A stretch of 64,000 bases of DNA. It comes from Tupaia tana. Lineage: Eukaryota; Chordata; Mammalia; Scandentia; Tupaiidae. The translations under genes were made by a program, and so were the position numbers. The number at the start of each line of letters is the position of its first letter. Within the stretch, counting starts at the first letter, position 1. The stretch covers positions 186,478,005 to 186,542,004 of the forward strand of contig JAKSZU010000003.1 of NCBI GenBank assembly GCA_026018925.1. Reading direction: 5' to 3'. This document shows, piece by piece, positions 11,613 through 23,627 of this stretch. Under the pieces are notes generated by a model. The model searched no databases. It was not told the origin of the DNA and worked only from the letters and a program-made list of their open reading frames with translations.

Positions 11613-11812
11613 AACACCTAAGTGAACAACAGTGGCTATGTTTAAATAAAAATTAATGGATACTATATGTTGAATTTCATGTAATTTTCACATCACAAAG
11701 TATTTTTTTCAATCATTTTTAAAAATGCAAAAACACTCTTAGCTTGCAGGCCATACAAAAACCAGCAATAGGCTAGATTTGGCCCACATGCTATGGTGTG
11801 CTGACTTCTGAG

Positions 11813-12519
11813 CTCAAATATAGGTGAATTAGGGGGCAGTGGGAAATGAAGTTGCAGAAGTAGTTGGAGTTTATGTCATGGATTAGAAATATTGGGTATG
11901 AGGTGATGGGTATATGATATGGACTTAATACATAGTAGAAATTATTATTGATTTGATGTGTCATATATAGGGAACTAGGAGACAACTTTAAGGAAGTAAG
12001 ATTTATACTCAAAACTGGGACCTATGATCACAGGATTTAGCAATAACTAAACCAAGAGAAGGAAGAGGATAAATAGGGCATTAACTGAAATAGGATGGGG
12101 GATGACATGTTTGGTGATGGGTACCGTATGAATGCCACACATGGATGAAGAAATATAATGATGCTTTAATTTTACAAAACATGTGCGGAAATTCATTGTG
12201 GTTGTATGATTCATTTGCAACCCCTGAACTAAGGTCTTAAATCATTAAATTGAAAGATGCTTCAAAGAAAATTCTATTTCTGTGATATAGAAGCTTCTTT
12301 CATTATACGCAAGCTTATCAAACCAGAGATAATCACGGTTCACCAATGTTTGAGTTTAAGGTGCTTCTGACCTGCTCAGAATCACAAGTCAGGATGTAGG
12401 CTGTGTGGTAAAGTGAGCTACCAGTCTTCCCCAACCCTGACCCCAAACAACCTCCCTGCTAGCAGGGCAGAAAGTCAGGTTTACTTGTTCTGTTGTTTCC
12501 TAGGGGGAGGGGAAGTGAC
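11813..12519. other. Unassigned non-coding DNA
   Basis: No supported feature. Confidence 0.45.
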
Positions 12520-12595
12520 CTTAGCCTGAATCCTTCATTTTTCTGGGCCTCACTCTTCTCTTCCAGAAAATGGAACTAATATATTTATTCATTTG
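12520..12595 (+). mobile_element. MIR fragment
   Basis: tttctgggcctcactcttct and ttccagaaaatggaact resemble the MIR core. Confidence 0.45.
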
Positions 12596-12631
12596 AAAGG
12601 TGTAGAATTGTTTATCTTTTGGTTCCTATCT

Positions 12632-12863
12632 TTCTTTCTTTTTAATTGCCGTAGGGTACATGTGCTTGCCAGAGAGAGACAGAGACAGAGACTCCCCCCA
12701 ACAGGGTGTGGTCATGCTGCAATCCTTTTCCTCCATTTCTCCATCTCATCAGAATCTTGGGCACATGCATACCATGTGTTTTAAAACACCAGGGCTGGAA
12801 TTCGAACCACAATTGCCCATGTGAGACCTGGCTCTCTTAACCAATATACCACTGGGTCAGCCT
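12632..12863 (-). mobile_element. SINE-C
   Basis: taattgccgtagggtacatg to accactgggtcagcc. Confidence 0.85.
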
Positions 12864-13754
12864 TGTTTTTTGGCTTTCTATAATTAATGCTACATTTTAA
12901 ATTTCAGCTCTCAGTCTTAAAAATAATGTGACGACAGTAGAATACATTAATATTATATAACAGACATTTTTCTCTTCAGTACACAAAACAAAACCTCATA
13001 GTCCACCAACAATATATGATTAAGATTCTCAAGGATGTGCTTCAGGACAATTTATTGAATACTTAAAAATAAAAATCAGTGTTCCATTTTTAAAGAACAG
13101 CTGGCCGTGACTCCTCTGCAGTTTTTGCTTTATAGTCCCTTCTGATTCTTAGCTGTAATTAATTTACTGGAAAGATTTTACAGGGCTGAATTAACAATGC
13201 AAACACACAGTTGTACGATAAAAGCCTGTTTTGTTATTTCTCATGTCTCTATTTTTTAAATCATAACTATTTTTCAAAGAGGCTATCAGATACAGATCAA
13301 ATTATATTACATAGCAACTATAAAACCCCTTTTAAAATAAAAACATTCTCAGGAATCACTTAACAGCCTACAAATGAACTTTAAGGAATATTTAACAAAA
13401 TTAAAATTCCAGTCCAGCAAGATGTTATCCTTTTGAAAATTGTTAAAAAGGAACTACAGCTATGATAGTGAACCAACAAATGACTATTGAACATTTCCTG
13501 GTTGTTGTTTCAGTTCTCATATTTCTGCTTTTCCCTTCAGAATATTCTTCAGAATATTATTGTTGTGACAAGAAAAAGGTACACTTAGTTAATGATTTCT
13601 GTGCCTGTTGTTTCGCCAACATTCTCTAGAAGGTCTTTTTGAGACTGTTCTTTAGAGTCAGGCTTTACTTGTGCACTGCAAGTGCGAGTTATGCATTTTC
13701 TCGTGAATTCAGTGTCAGTGTCAATTGTCAGAGTCCAGGACTCCTTTATTAAAG
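12864..13754. other. Unassigned non-coding DNA
   Basis: No SINE or convincing ORF. Confidence 0.45.
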
Positions 13755-13994
13755 TCAGCTTGGTATAGAGGAAAGAGCACTGGTCTAGGATTTTAGGTCC
13801 TAATTCTAACCCTGCCACTTTTTGCTTTGTGTCCCTTAGCTATTTACTTAAATGTAAATCAACTTTCATTTCCTAATCTGTAAAATGGGATAATAATAAC
13901 TGACCTGCCTACCTCTCAAAATTATTGTGATGAAAAAAGTGAAATGATGCAAGTAAAAAGTGCTTTGCAAGCTTGAAAGCACTAATCATATTTT
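13755..13994 (+). mobile_element. MIR
   Basis: aagagcactggtctaggatt, aatctgtaaaatgggataat and aagtgctttgcaagc follow the full MIR order. Confidence 0.85.
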
Positions 13995-14064
13995 TACTTT
14001 TATAATTTTATTGTAGTAAAATACACATAACATAAAATTCACCATTTTAGCCATTTTTCTAAGT

Positions 14065-14263
14065 TTCTCTTTTTTTTAGAATTACTTACTTATTTTTATT
14101 ATTATTATTATTTTAATTTCCTATAGAGCACATTCACTCACTGGAGCAAGACAAAAAGAGAGACAGAGAGGGAAAGTGAGAAAGCAAGCTACCAGGTCTG
14201 GGGCTTAAACTGCAGTCAGCCATGTGGGAATCAGCACCCTAACCACCATACCACCTGCTGGCC
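14065..14263 (-). mobile_element. SINE-B in L1
   Basis: Tail with (att)n; ends cacctgctggcc. First of three adjacent SINEs. Confidence 0.85.
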
Positions 14264-14528
14264 TCTTCTTTTTTTTTAAATTTTGCTATAGGGTGCATGC
14301 ACTCATCAGAGACAGGAAGATAGAGACAGAGAGGGAAAATGAGATAGCACACCTTTCCTGCCAGGGAGGACGATGGCCACACCACAATCCCTTCTCTTCC
14401 ACTCTCCTCGGGATTTTGGGCACGCAACACATGTGCCTAGTGTGTTTTTCAAGCACAGGGTCTGTGACTTCAGCCTACTAGACCATGTGGGATCCAGCTG
14501 CCTTAACCACCAAGCCACTAATTGGCCC
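14264..14528 (-). mobile_element. SINE-C in L1
   Basis: ttttgctatagggtgcatgc to ccactaattggccc. Confidence 0.85.
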
Positions 14529-14755
14529 AGTTTGTTTATTTCTTCTCTAAGTGAGAGAGAGACACAGAGACAATGAGACAACATCCCCAATAGATTTCCA
14601 ACACCAAAACCAACCCAGCCTCAGCAACCACAAGTCAGAGGTTCAAGCATACCTAGCATCCTCAGGGTGGTCTCCAGTTGTGACGCCAGAACTTACCCAT
14701 GTGGATTAGTCTTACAGAGTGTCACTTGATATCAGTGTGCCCAAGTCCAGCCCCT
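14529..14755 (-). mobile_element. SINE-D
   Basis: Tail side tctctaagtgagagagagac; reversed, it starts aggggctggacttgggcaca. Shares cctgaggatgctagg-like sequence with other SINE-D copies. Confidence 0.55.
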
Positions 14756-15426
14756 AACCATTTTTAGGTGTACAGTTCAGTGACACGAAGTACTACCACT
14801 ATGTAGTGCAACAATCACCGCCATCCCACTGTCTCTAGAAAATTTTCATTTTCCCAAACTGAAACTCTGTACTAATCAAACGGTAGCTACCTATTCCTCT
14901 TTCCCCGAGTCTCTGGAAATCACCATCTTCTTTCTGTCTCTATGAATTTTCTACTCTAGGTACTTCATATAAGTGGAATCATATAGTATTTTTCCTTTCG
15001 TTTCTGGCTACTTTCACCTAGTGTACCATCCTCACGGTTCATCCATGATGCAGCATATGTCAGAATTTCCTTCCTTTTAAGGCTGAAAAATATTCCATTG
15101 GATGTATATAGTACTTTGTTCAACCACTGACAGATATTTGAGCTGTTTTTACCTTTTGGCTAATGTGAATGAAGCTGCTGTGAATACTGATGTACAAATA
15201 TCTGTACAAGGACCTGCTTTCAATTCCTTGAGTTATATTCCCAGCAATGGAATTGCAGGATCATATGGTAATTTCATGTTTATTTTTCTGAGCTGCCGTA
15301 CTGCTTTCCGCAGCAGCAGCTTACACTCCCATAAGCAGTACTTAAAGTTTCTGCTTTCTCTGTATCCTTGCCAACACTTGTTTTTTTCTTTGATTTTGTT
15401 TTTGCTTTGTTTTGTTTTTGTCTTCT

Positions 15427-15705
15427 AATTTGTCAGAAGGTGTGTGCACTCACTAGAGAGACACAGAGAGAGGAGAAGGAGAAAGTACCCCCCTCCCCAT
15501 GGAGACTGGTCATGTTGTAATCCTCTCTCCTCCATTTCTCCCTTTCTTTTAGGAATGTGGGCATGTGTGCACATGCACCCAGCATGGTTTCTATTTTGCC
15601 AGAGGATGTGTACACTTGCTGGAGGGAAGCAGAGAGATAGAGAGAGGGAGGGAAAAAAGTACCCTCCTCAGGGAATAGCCATGCCACAATACCTTCTCCT
15701 CATAG
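15427..15705 (-). mobile_element. Two head-less SINE-C fragments in tandem
   Basis: 15427-15590 and 15591-15705 each begin with ttgccagagg-like tails and stop before any tRNA head. Confidence 0.75.
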
Positions 15706-15955
15706 TTCTGTAATTATTAGTAATGTTGAACATCTCTTCATGTGCTTACTGGCCATGTGTTTTTCTTCCTAAGAGAAATGTCTATTAATACCTTTGCACA
15801 TTTTTAAACTGGGTTTTCTTTTTGTTATTGTTGAGTTGCAGGTGTTCCTTATATATTTCTCAAACCTTATCAGATATATGATTTGCAAATAATTTATTCT
15901 ATTCTATGAGTCATCAAATATTTTATTTTTGTTCATGTATGAGATCCTATTTTTA

Positions 15956-16420
15956 AAAAAAGAAAGCAGCAGCAGCAGCAGCTCAACCCTTCACCATGGA
16001 GCTTAGAGTGGTTTCCCAAACAGACTTCCACTATGTAAGCATGATACCATAGTTTAAAGACCAGTTAAAAACTGACAATTTATTTTGCTCTAGTTAAGTA
16101 ATAAGAAAAAAATAGGTTACCCTATCGCAACCTGTCTAACGTATTTAACTTAGTAGCAAGCTGGGAAGTGGTTCCCTCTACCTGCTTATCAATAATTAGA
16201 TAGATTAACAGATTCAACAACAGAAAACTATAACTGTATATGACCAAAGGGAAAATATAGAAAAACTTAAAAAATAACATTTCTTGCTTATGCCTTACCA
16301 TTTGCCACCATAAAAGAAAAGCCTATTAATAAGCCATCTCCAGCAGAGAACAAATGCCATATCCAGAGGCAACATGTTAAATTCCACAGATGGAAATAAC
16401 CTTTAAGAATATTAAGTTCT
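15956..16420. other. Unassigned, with a (CAG)5 run at 15966
   Basis: No gene seen. Confidence 0.45.
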
Positions 16421-16735
16421 GGGACCAGCAGTTGGCATAATGGCTGTGTCTCTGGACTCCCATGTAGTCGACTGCAGTTCGAGTCCCAGCCCTAGTGGCT
16501 TAAAACTCACACCGGGTGTGTGTGCATGTGTGCCCAAGATCCCGAGAAGAGAATGGAGGAGAAGGGTTTGCGGCATGGCCATCCCCCCAGGGGGGTGATT
16601 TCTCGCTTTCTATCTCTCTGTCTCTCTCTGTCTGTCTGACGAACGCACGCGTCCTATAGCAAAAACCTCTCAAAAAATAATAAAATAAAATAAAAATAAA
16701 ACGACTGAATAAATAAAATTAAATAAATAATTCTT
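16421..16735 (+). mobile_element. SINE-A with long AT-rich tail
   Basis: gggaccagcagttggcataa head and an intact CCCCCC/GGGGGG palindrome; tail of ataaaataaaa units. Confidence 0.92.
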
Positions 16736-17044
16736 TTTTTAAAAAAAGGTGCTATTTATATTCCCAAACTTGTACTTAGTACCTTATGAGCATGTAGATT
16801 AAAGAATATGATTCTCACCCTCCAGAAGATTTATTCTGTATTACTAAAGTGAATCTTTGCCTGGAAATAGATAAATCTCTAGTTTTTGAAACACTGGTCA
16901 ATATGTACATATTGGTCCCACATGAAATGAACAGATATAAAAGAGCATATGCCTTTTTTCCATACATTGTTCTAAATCCAAAGGATTTCAGGAATGAAAA
17001 ATGTTGGGATACAATCTGTCCAAATGTCAGGTTTCTTTGTTTCC

Positions 17045-17280
17045 AAAATATTGAGGAAGAAGCATGGCATAGCATAGTATAAAGGAAGACTGTGCATGGC
17101 GAGATCTAGGTTCTACTCTTAGTTTTACCACTAATTAGATGTGTAATTTTAGATAAATCACTTAACCTCTCTAGACCTCTATTTCTCATCTCTAATTACT
17201 CTATCTAGTCTATAGGTTATCATAAAGATCAAAAGAAATCATAAATATGAAAACACTTCAAAAATATAACACACATATAC
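17045..17280 (+). mobile_element. MIR
   Basis: agatctaggttctactctta and aaatcacttaacctctctag. Confidence 0.8.
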
Positions 17281-17900
17281 TATAAGGTATTAATACTTAA
17301 GTTTATTATGGGTCTGCAGCCACTCAGAAAAGAGAAGCCCTGGCCCTGAGCCTTGTACTCCAGTTTGCCCAACATACCACAAACACACACACATACACAA
17401 ATTTATTAAACATCTATCAACTGTTCCTAGGAGACACGGCCTCAGCTCCCACAATAGCAATGACATTCTTTGGAGTGATTCAAGATTATATACAATATAT
17501 TCTGGATTTGCCCAAAAATGGATTATCTTGATTAAATACATCAAATTTGACCTCATAGCCACTCAGTTAACAATGAAAATGTCATTTACATGCCATTATA
17601 GCAGTTAGATTTAATTTAGACAAGATAGTGAGCTGCACTAGGATAGTTAAGTGAAACAACAGAGAATCCACAAATAAATAAGAAATTGTAGTCTATAGTG
17701 GAAGTTACTTTTGATTTTATGCTTTACCCTAACCAGTTATTTAGTGTAAACTGTTGCTTGCTATTAATGTGTCAGTAAAAGCTTACAAAATACACAAACC
17801 AATCTATGTTTGGCTGGTTCAAGTTTGCTTTTTAAATAATTTAAAATAATAATAAAATTTTAGAGAAGTGACTTTCCAAATAGATATTAAATGTGGCATA
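17281..17900. other. Unassigned non-coding DNA
   Basis: Short (ac)n at 17385; nothing else recognised. Confidence 0.45.
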
Positions 17901-17905
17901 TGCAT

Positions 17906-18083
17906 GGACTGGCAAGTGGCATGGTGGTTAAAGACACTAGACTCCCACCTGGCTGGCCGTAGTTCGAGTTTTGGACCTGACAGTTTCCTTTTTCACTTTC
18001 TCTCTCTGTCTATGTCTCTTTCTCTGGTCAAATTAAAACAAGTAATAATAATAAATAAAATTAAATTAAAATAATTCTTTTAA
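17906..18083 (+). mobile_element. SINE-B
   Basis: Duplication tggcatatgca on both sides. Confidence 0.88.
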
Positions 18084-18109
18084 AAAATGGCATATGCAAC
18101 AAAAATTAT

Positions 18110-18277
18110 ATACCATGGTGGTTAGGGGCACTGGACTCCCACATAGTTGACTACGGTTTGAGTCTCCAACATGGCAGCTTCCCTCTCTCTCTCTCTCTCT
18201 CTCTCTCACTCTGTCCCTCTCTGGTCAAATTTAAAAATACATAAATAAACTTAAATAAAATAATTCTTTAAAAAATG
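18110..18277 (+). mobile_element. SINE-B, head-truncated
   Basis: Starts at catggtggttaggggcac; (CT)n at 18182-18210. Confidence 0.85.
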
Positions 18278-18537
18278 GTACCAGCAATTGGCATAATGGT
18301 TACATCGCTGGACTCCCATGTGGTCAACCACGGTTCGAGTCCTGGACCCGGTGGCTTAAACTCACACCAGACACATGTACATGCATGCCCAAGATTCTGA
18401 GAGGAGAATGGAGGAGAAGGGATTGCAGCGTGGCCATCTCCCCAGGGGTCATTTCTTGCTTTCTGTCTCTCTGTCTCTCTGTCTGTCTGGTGAGCGCACG
18501 CGCCCTATAGCAAAAACCTCTCCAAAAAAAAAAAAAG
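18278..18537 (+). mobile_element. SINE-A
   Basis: Directly joined to the tail of the preceding SINE-B; ends tagcaaaaacctctccaaaa. Confidence 0.9.
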
Positions 18538-18692
18538 AAATTACTTTCCGATGTGGAAATATTAAGGTGAGCTTTTTAAGAGGCTCTTTTCCAGAGCTGG
18601 AGGTATTCATGGATAAAATTACAAGTTACCTAATAAAGTAGAGAGAATTAGGAGTATAAGTGAAGCAAGACTGATCAAGATTTGATAATTAT

Positions 18693-19050
18693 TGGGGCCG
18701 GCAGGTGGCATGGTGATTAAGGCCACTGGACTCCCACATGGCTGACAGGAGTTCAAGTCCCAGACCTGGTGGCTTGCTTTCTCACTTTCTCTCTCTCTTT
18801 CTCACTCAGTCTCTCTCTGGCTAAATTAAAATAAATAAATAAATAAATAAAGTTAAAAACCAAATAATTTTTTTTTTAATTTTATTTACTCATTCATTTA
18901 TTTTTAACTTGACCAAGGCTAAACAGAGAGAGAGAAAATGTGAAAGCAAGCCACCAGGTCCAGGACTCACACCATGGTCAGCCATGTGGGAGTGTCCAGC
19001 ACCATAACCACCACACCACTCGTTGGTCCCCAAAACAAAATAATTCTTAA
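18693..19050 (+). mobile_element. SINE-B with an inverted SINE-B in its tail
   Basis: The + copy is 18693-18880, and its tail resumes at 19032. Outer duplication ttgataattattg / ttgatcattattg. Confidence 0.85.
18881..19031 (-). mobile_element. SINE-B inverted in tail of previous copy
   Basis: aaataatt-based duplication. The pair could fold as a long hairpin. Confidence 0.85.
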
Positions 19051-19146
19051 AAAGAAAAAAAAAGAGTTGATCATTATTGAAGCTAGATGATGAGTTCATG
19101 GGCATTCTTTATACCCTATTATCTACATTTGTAAATATTTGAAACT

Positions 19147-19312
19147 ATTTTTTAGAATTATTTTTATTTAATTTTATTTATTTATTTACTTGCTTTAATT
19201 TGATGAGAGAGAGAGAGAAAGTGAGAAAGCAAGCTGCCACGTCCAGGACTCATACCATGTCAGCCATGTGGGAATTCAGCACTCTTAACCACCATGCCAC
19301 CAGCCGACCCCT
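19147..19312 (-). mobile_element. SINE-B
   Basis: tttagaattatttttattt tail to accagccgacccc. Confidence 0.88.
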
Positions 19313-19330
19313 AAAATTTTTAATAATAAA

Positions 19331-19564
19331 ATTTTTTTTTGAGAGAGATTTTTGCTATAGGGCATGTGTGCTCGTTGGAGAGACAGACAGAAAACAAGAA
19401 ATCACCCCCCACCCCCAGGGGATGGTCATGCTGAATCCCTTCTCCTCCATTTTCTTCCTGGGATCTTGGGCACACACATACATGCACTTGGAATGAGTTG
19501 TAAGACAATGTGGTTGACTACATGAGTGTCCAGTGATGTAACCATTTCGCCATCTGCTTGTCCC
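19331..19564 (-). mobile_element. SINE-A
   Basis: gatttttgctatagggcatg to catctgcttgtccc; flanked by taaatttttaat-like sequence. Confidence 0.88.
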
Positions 19565-19587
19565 TAAATTTTTATTTTTAAGAAGTA

Positions 19588-20117
19588 TTGGACCAGCGGT
19601 GACGTGGTGGTGAAGGCAGTTGGATCCCATATGGCCATCTGTGCAATCCAAGTCCCAGACCCAGCAGCTTGAAAAACATGTCAGGCACATATGTGTGCAT
19701 ACCCAAATTCCAGAGAGGAGAGTAGAAGAGGGGAGATTGCAGCATGGTCATCCCCACTGAGGGATGCTTTCTTTGTTTGTCTATCTCTGGTAAGCACACA
19801 GGCCTTGTAGCAATATTTTCTTTTTCTTTTTTTTTTTAGAGGTTTTTGCCTTAGGGTACATGTGCTCACTAGAGAGAGACAGAGAGACAGAGACAGTGAG
19901 AGGGAAAGTGAGAAATCATCCTCTGGGGGGGATGACCATGCTTTAATCCCTTCTCCATTCTCCTCCTGGGATCTTGGGCACACGCCCATATGCCCAGTGT
20001 GCGTTTCAAGTCACCAGGTCCAGGACTCAACCGTGATCAGCATGTGGGAGTCCAGTGACATAACTGCTACACCAACTGCTGATACCCCTTGTAGTAAATT
20101 TTTTAAAAAATTAAAAA
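19588..20117 (+). mobile_element. SINE-C split by an inverted SINE-A
   Basis: Pieces at 19588-19816 and 20089-20117, with ccttgtagcaa / ccttgtagtaa at the break. Confidence 0.85.
19817..20088 (-). mobile_element. SINE-A nested in SINE-C
   Basis: ttttagaggtttttgcctta to ctgctgatacccc. Confidence 0.9.
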
Positions 20118-20142
20118 GTCTGTAAGGGAGATGAACCTTGTG

Positions 20143-20318
20143 AGAAACACACCAGATAAATGTGCATGCATGCCCCAGATTCCAAAAACAGGGAGAGGAG
20201 GAGGAGAAAGGAATTGTGATGTGACCCTTCCCATGGGGGGGCAGGTTCTTTCTCACTTTTTCACTTTCTCTCTCCAGCAGATGCACATGCCTTCTAGAGA
20301 TTTTTTTTTTTTTTTCAA
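20143..20318 (+). mobile_element. SINE-C lacking its head
   Basis: Starts at gagaaacacaccagataaat; ends catgccttctagaga plus a T-run. Confidence 0.75.
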
Positions 20319-20752
20319 AAAAGTAAAATTTTATCTCAGGGTGTAGTACATATAATTCTATGAAGACTGAGCTAGCAGAGACAGTCATAATCCTAAAATA
20401 TCTAAAAGTACAGTGTATGCTAAGTGTTTTCTTTAAAAAATCAATTACAGTATTTGGTCTTTTCTAAATTATGCACAATGTACTTTATTTTACAGAATAT
20501 ATTTTACTGTGATTATCAAAAAAAGTATGTAAGGAAGAAACAAAATTTTCCTCATCCTCATAGATTTTGCACTTGAGACCTTCAAATTTAAAAAACAAAG
20601 GACACTTTAGCAAGAGAAAAGGCATACAAATTTTACTTGATGTTAATATGTTAATTTTTCATGCATGGAGGCATAGAAAAGAAACAAAGACTCAGAGAAG
20701 TAATTAATATCTGGAGCCTGTATACCATTTTAATAAAAAGATGATAAATTGT
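20319..20752. other. Unassigned non-coding DNA
   Basis: No supported feature. Confidence 0.45.
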
Positions 20753-21045
20753 GGGACCAGCAGTTAGCGTAATTGCTATTTCGCTGAACTCCCATGTAGC
20801 CGACCGTGGTTCAAGTCCCAGACCTGGTGGCTTAAACTCACACCGGGCACGTATGCGTGCGTGCCCAAAATCCCGAGGAGAATGGAGGAGAAGGGATTGC
20901 AGCATGGCCATCCTGGGGGGCGGGGGGGTGATATCACCCTGGGGGGGTGATTTCTCACTTTCTATCTCTGTCTCTTTCTGTCTTCCTGGCGAGCGCAGGT
21001 GCCCTATATAGCAAAAGCCTCTCCAAAAAAAAAAAAAAAAAAAAA
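20753..21045 (+). mobile_element. SINE-A with duplicated G-run segment
   Basis: Duplication gataaattgtg at 20742-20752 and 21046-21056. The palindrome region is repeated (ggggggtgat motif twice). Confidence 0.93.
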
Positions 21046-21149
21046 GATAAATTGTGAAGCAGTGATAATTGTAGAGCAGTGACAAGACAAAGAAAAAGGG
21101 ACTTGGCCTTCTAGATACAGTGAATTGTAAATATATGCAGTAGGACCAA

Positions 21150-21207
21150 CTCCTTGGGAAGAGTTTTCTCTCTTTTCCTCTTTCTCTGGCAATTGTTAAA
21201 AAAAATT
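21150..21207 (+). mobile_element. SINE-C tail fragment
   Basis: ttttctctcttttcctcttt plus ctctggcaattgtt only. Confidence 0.45.
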
Positions 21208-21462
21208 TCTTAGAGAGATTTTGGGTACAGGGTGTGTGCCCTCGCCTGAGAGACAGAAAGAGACAGAGTGACAGAAAGCGAGAAACCATCCCCAGGGGAG
21301 GATGGGCACACCACAATCCCTATTCTTCCATTCTCCTCTTGGAATTCTGGGCATGCATGCACATGCACTGGCGTGAATTTGAAGCCACCAGGGCCAGGAC
21401 TCAAATCATAGTCAGCCATGTGGCAATCCAGCAATGTAAACATCCTGCCATCTGCTGGTCCC
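21205..21462 (-). mobile_element. SINE-A
   Basis: gagagattttgggtacaggg to catctgctggtccc. Confidence 0.85.
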
Positions 21463-21468
21463 AGCATT

Positions 21469-21497
21469 TTTCTTTTTTTTAATTTGCCAGAGTTCAC

Positions 21498-21537
<40 letters not shown>

Positions 21538-21716
21538 AAAGCAACCTCCCAATGGGGAATGTTCACACTGCAATTCCTTCTCCTCCACTTCTCCATCCTG
21601 TTGGGATATGGGCATGCATGCACATGTGCAAAGGGTGATTTTCAGGCCAATATGTGAACCGTGCAGTTGGCCATGTGGGAGGATGGTGCCTTAACATCTA
21701 GGCCACAGGGCCACCC
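21469..21716 (-). mobile_element. SINE-C
   Basis: taatttgccagagttcacca, (GA)n, ending ggccacagggccacc. Confidence 0.85.
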
Positions 21717-22030
21717 CCCAAAGTAGCGTGTCTTTAGAGTGGCATATCCTAATCCCCTTCAAATACACTTATTCAGGAAAAGTTGCCTATTTTGGTGTTA
21801 TTATCAATAGGACACATATTACATAAAAACTAGGTTATAACAATATAATTACTTTCCTGAAAAAATACAATGTTTTATTATGTAATAAATGTTATGAATT
21901 ATGTACATATTTGTATTATTAATCATCTGAACATCATCAGTCCATCAACAGAACACCCAAATATACAATAATAACTAAGTCCAAAATTTTTTGCTATTTT
22001 GCTTTCAATCATATAAAAACTATTGCTTTT

Positions 22031-22123
22031 GGGACCAGCAGATGGCATAATGGTTATATCACGGGACTCCCATGTAGTTGACTGTGGTTTGAGTCCCAGA
22101 CCCATCATCTTAAAACTCTTGCC

Positions 22124-22163
<40 letters not shown>

Positions 22164-22302
22164 ATGTGTGCCCAAAATCTCAAGAGGAGGATGGAGAAGG
22201 AATTGCAGAGTGGCCATCCCCCCTGGGGGGTGATTTCTTGCTTTCTGTCTCTCTGGTGAGTGCATGCACCCTATAGCAAAAATCTCCTAAAAAAAAAAAA
22301 CC
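22031..22302 (+). mobile_element. SINE-A with internal (TG)n expansion
   Basis: gggaccagcagatggcataa; TG run at 22125-22160 replacing the GTGTGCGTGCGTG segment. Confidence 0.92.
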
Positions 22303-22519
22303 CAAAAAGCCCAAGAATAATAATTTTATTCAACTTATAACTGTCTACCCCCAAGTACTTTAGAAAAACATAGTATGGTTTTACTAGAACTCTAATATTT
22401 CTGAATATTGTATCCTCAGCGGGAATTATTGTATATTCTTAGTATGTTGATGCTCTTCTCTTCTCCGAAACAGTCATGATTTCCTTAGCAAGGAGAGATG
22501 AGATTAAGTTACATCTTAA

Positions 22520-22694
22520 AAAAAAAAAAAAGAATTATTTTATTTAACTTATTTATTTATTTATTTTTAATTTGACCAAAGAGAGCAGGAGAGAAAGGGA
22601 AAGTGAGAAAGCAAACCTCCAGGTCCAGGACTTGAAACGTGGTTGGCCAGGTGGGAGTCTAGTGCCTTTAACCACCACACCACCTGCCGGGCCC
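22520..22694 (-). mobile_element. SINE-B
   Basis: aagaattattttatttaact tail, (ttta)n, ending acctgccgggccc. Confidence 0.88.
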
Positions 22695-22726
22695 AAATTA
22701 CAGTCCTTTTTAAAAAGAAGTGTGTT

Positions 22727-22907
22727 TTTTTTTTTAAAGAATTACTTATTTAATTTAATCTACTATTATTTTGAAATTTACTATAAGACATGTGTGCTCA
22801 CCAGAGAGAGAAAAGGAAAGTGAGAAACCAAGCCACCAGGTCCAAGATTCAAACCATCTTTGGCCATGTGGGAGTCCAGCACCTTCACCACCATGCCACC
22901 TGCTGGT
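22727..22907 (-). mobile_element. SINE-B
   Basis: aaagaattacttatttaatt to cacctgctggtcc. Confidence 0.88.
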
Positions 22908-23370
22908 CCAAGTTATATTCTGTTCAGACCTTAGGGATGGCTTGACATATCCAGTCATACACAGTAAGGATTTCCTACAAAGAGTTCTGCTTATTATCCC
23001 CAGCCTCTTGTTTATACAAATATTAGGCCTTAGGACATTAATGTAGAGGGAATGTGTGAGATCTCTTATTTTCTATACTATGGACATATTTAACCTCCTA
23101 TTTCATTTGCATTCAATCCCCAAACTAAAATATGCAAATAAATAAGGGAACTACAGTAACTGTCTGGACAATAGTCCAGATAAGCAACTAACAATTGGAA
23201 TTTGTTTTGCCTAAAGCATACATACATGCCTAAAGTTACTTTTCTGCTGTGTGATAATTCAAATCATGTGCAACAATATTTTCTGACTCTCGAAAAAACT
23301 GGTTGTCTCCAGTAAAGCATATCAATACTATATATCCACAGTTTCAAGATACTTTTTTCAAGATACTTTT
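22908..23370. other. Unassigned non-coding DNA
   Basis: No supported feature. Confidence 0.45.
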
Positions 23371-23404
23371 CTTTTTGTAGTTTTGCTATAGGGCATATAT
23401 GCTC

Positions 23405-23439
<35 letters not shown>

Positions 23440-23627
23440 AAAATGAGAAGTCATTCCTCAGGGGGATGGCCATGCCACAGCCCCTTTTCCTCCATTTTCC
23501 TCTCAGGATCTTGGAGACATACGCACATGTGCCCAGCATGATTTTTAGGCCACTGGGTCTAGGATTCGAACTATGGAATCAGCCATGTGGGATCCAACAC
23601 CTTAACCTCCATGGCACTTGCTAGCCC
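23371..23627 (-). mobile_element. SINE-A/C intermediate
   Basis: Duplication tcaagatactttt before and after (23628-23640); the 5' flank carries two copies of it. Confidence 0.9.

Larger units (their letters stand above)
10738..11812. mobile_element. hAT-Charlie-like MER element, split
   Basis: ttttctgtaaagggccaggt at 10751 and ggctagatttggcccacatg near 11771 are the two halves of a common mammalian hAT-type MER. An LTR carrying a SINE sits between 10853 and 11612. Confidence 0.7.
13996..15955 (-). mobile_element. L1 3' region (3' UTR and ORF2 end), split by SINE clusters
   Basis: tattgtagtaaaatacacat at 14011, tacttcatataagtggaatc at 14960, ttttggctaatgtgaatgaa at 15154 and atgatttgcaaataatttat at 15878 are reverse-complement L1 landmarks. 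SINEs occupy 14065-14755 and 15427-15705. Confidence 0.85.

Noticed and set aside
20651-21316. 221-codon minus-strand open frame
   Set aside because: Most of it translates a SINE-A plus flanks; the repeated peptide (SPPFSSRDLGHARTRARREF) recurs wherever an inverted SINE-A lies.
22125-22160. Regularly spaced repeats suggesting an array (CRISPR-like) among SINEs
   Set aside because: Spacing and orientation of SINEs are irregular, and units are 170-270 bp with A tails; a mammalian repeat landscape explains them.
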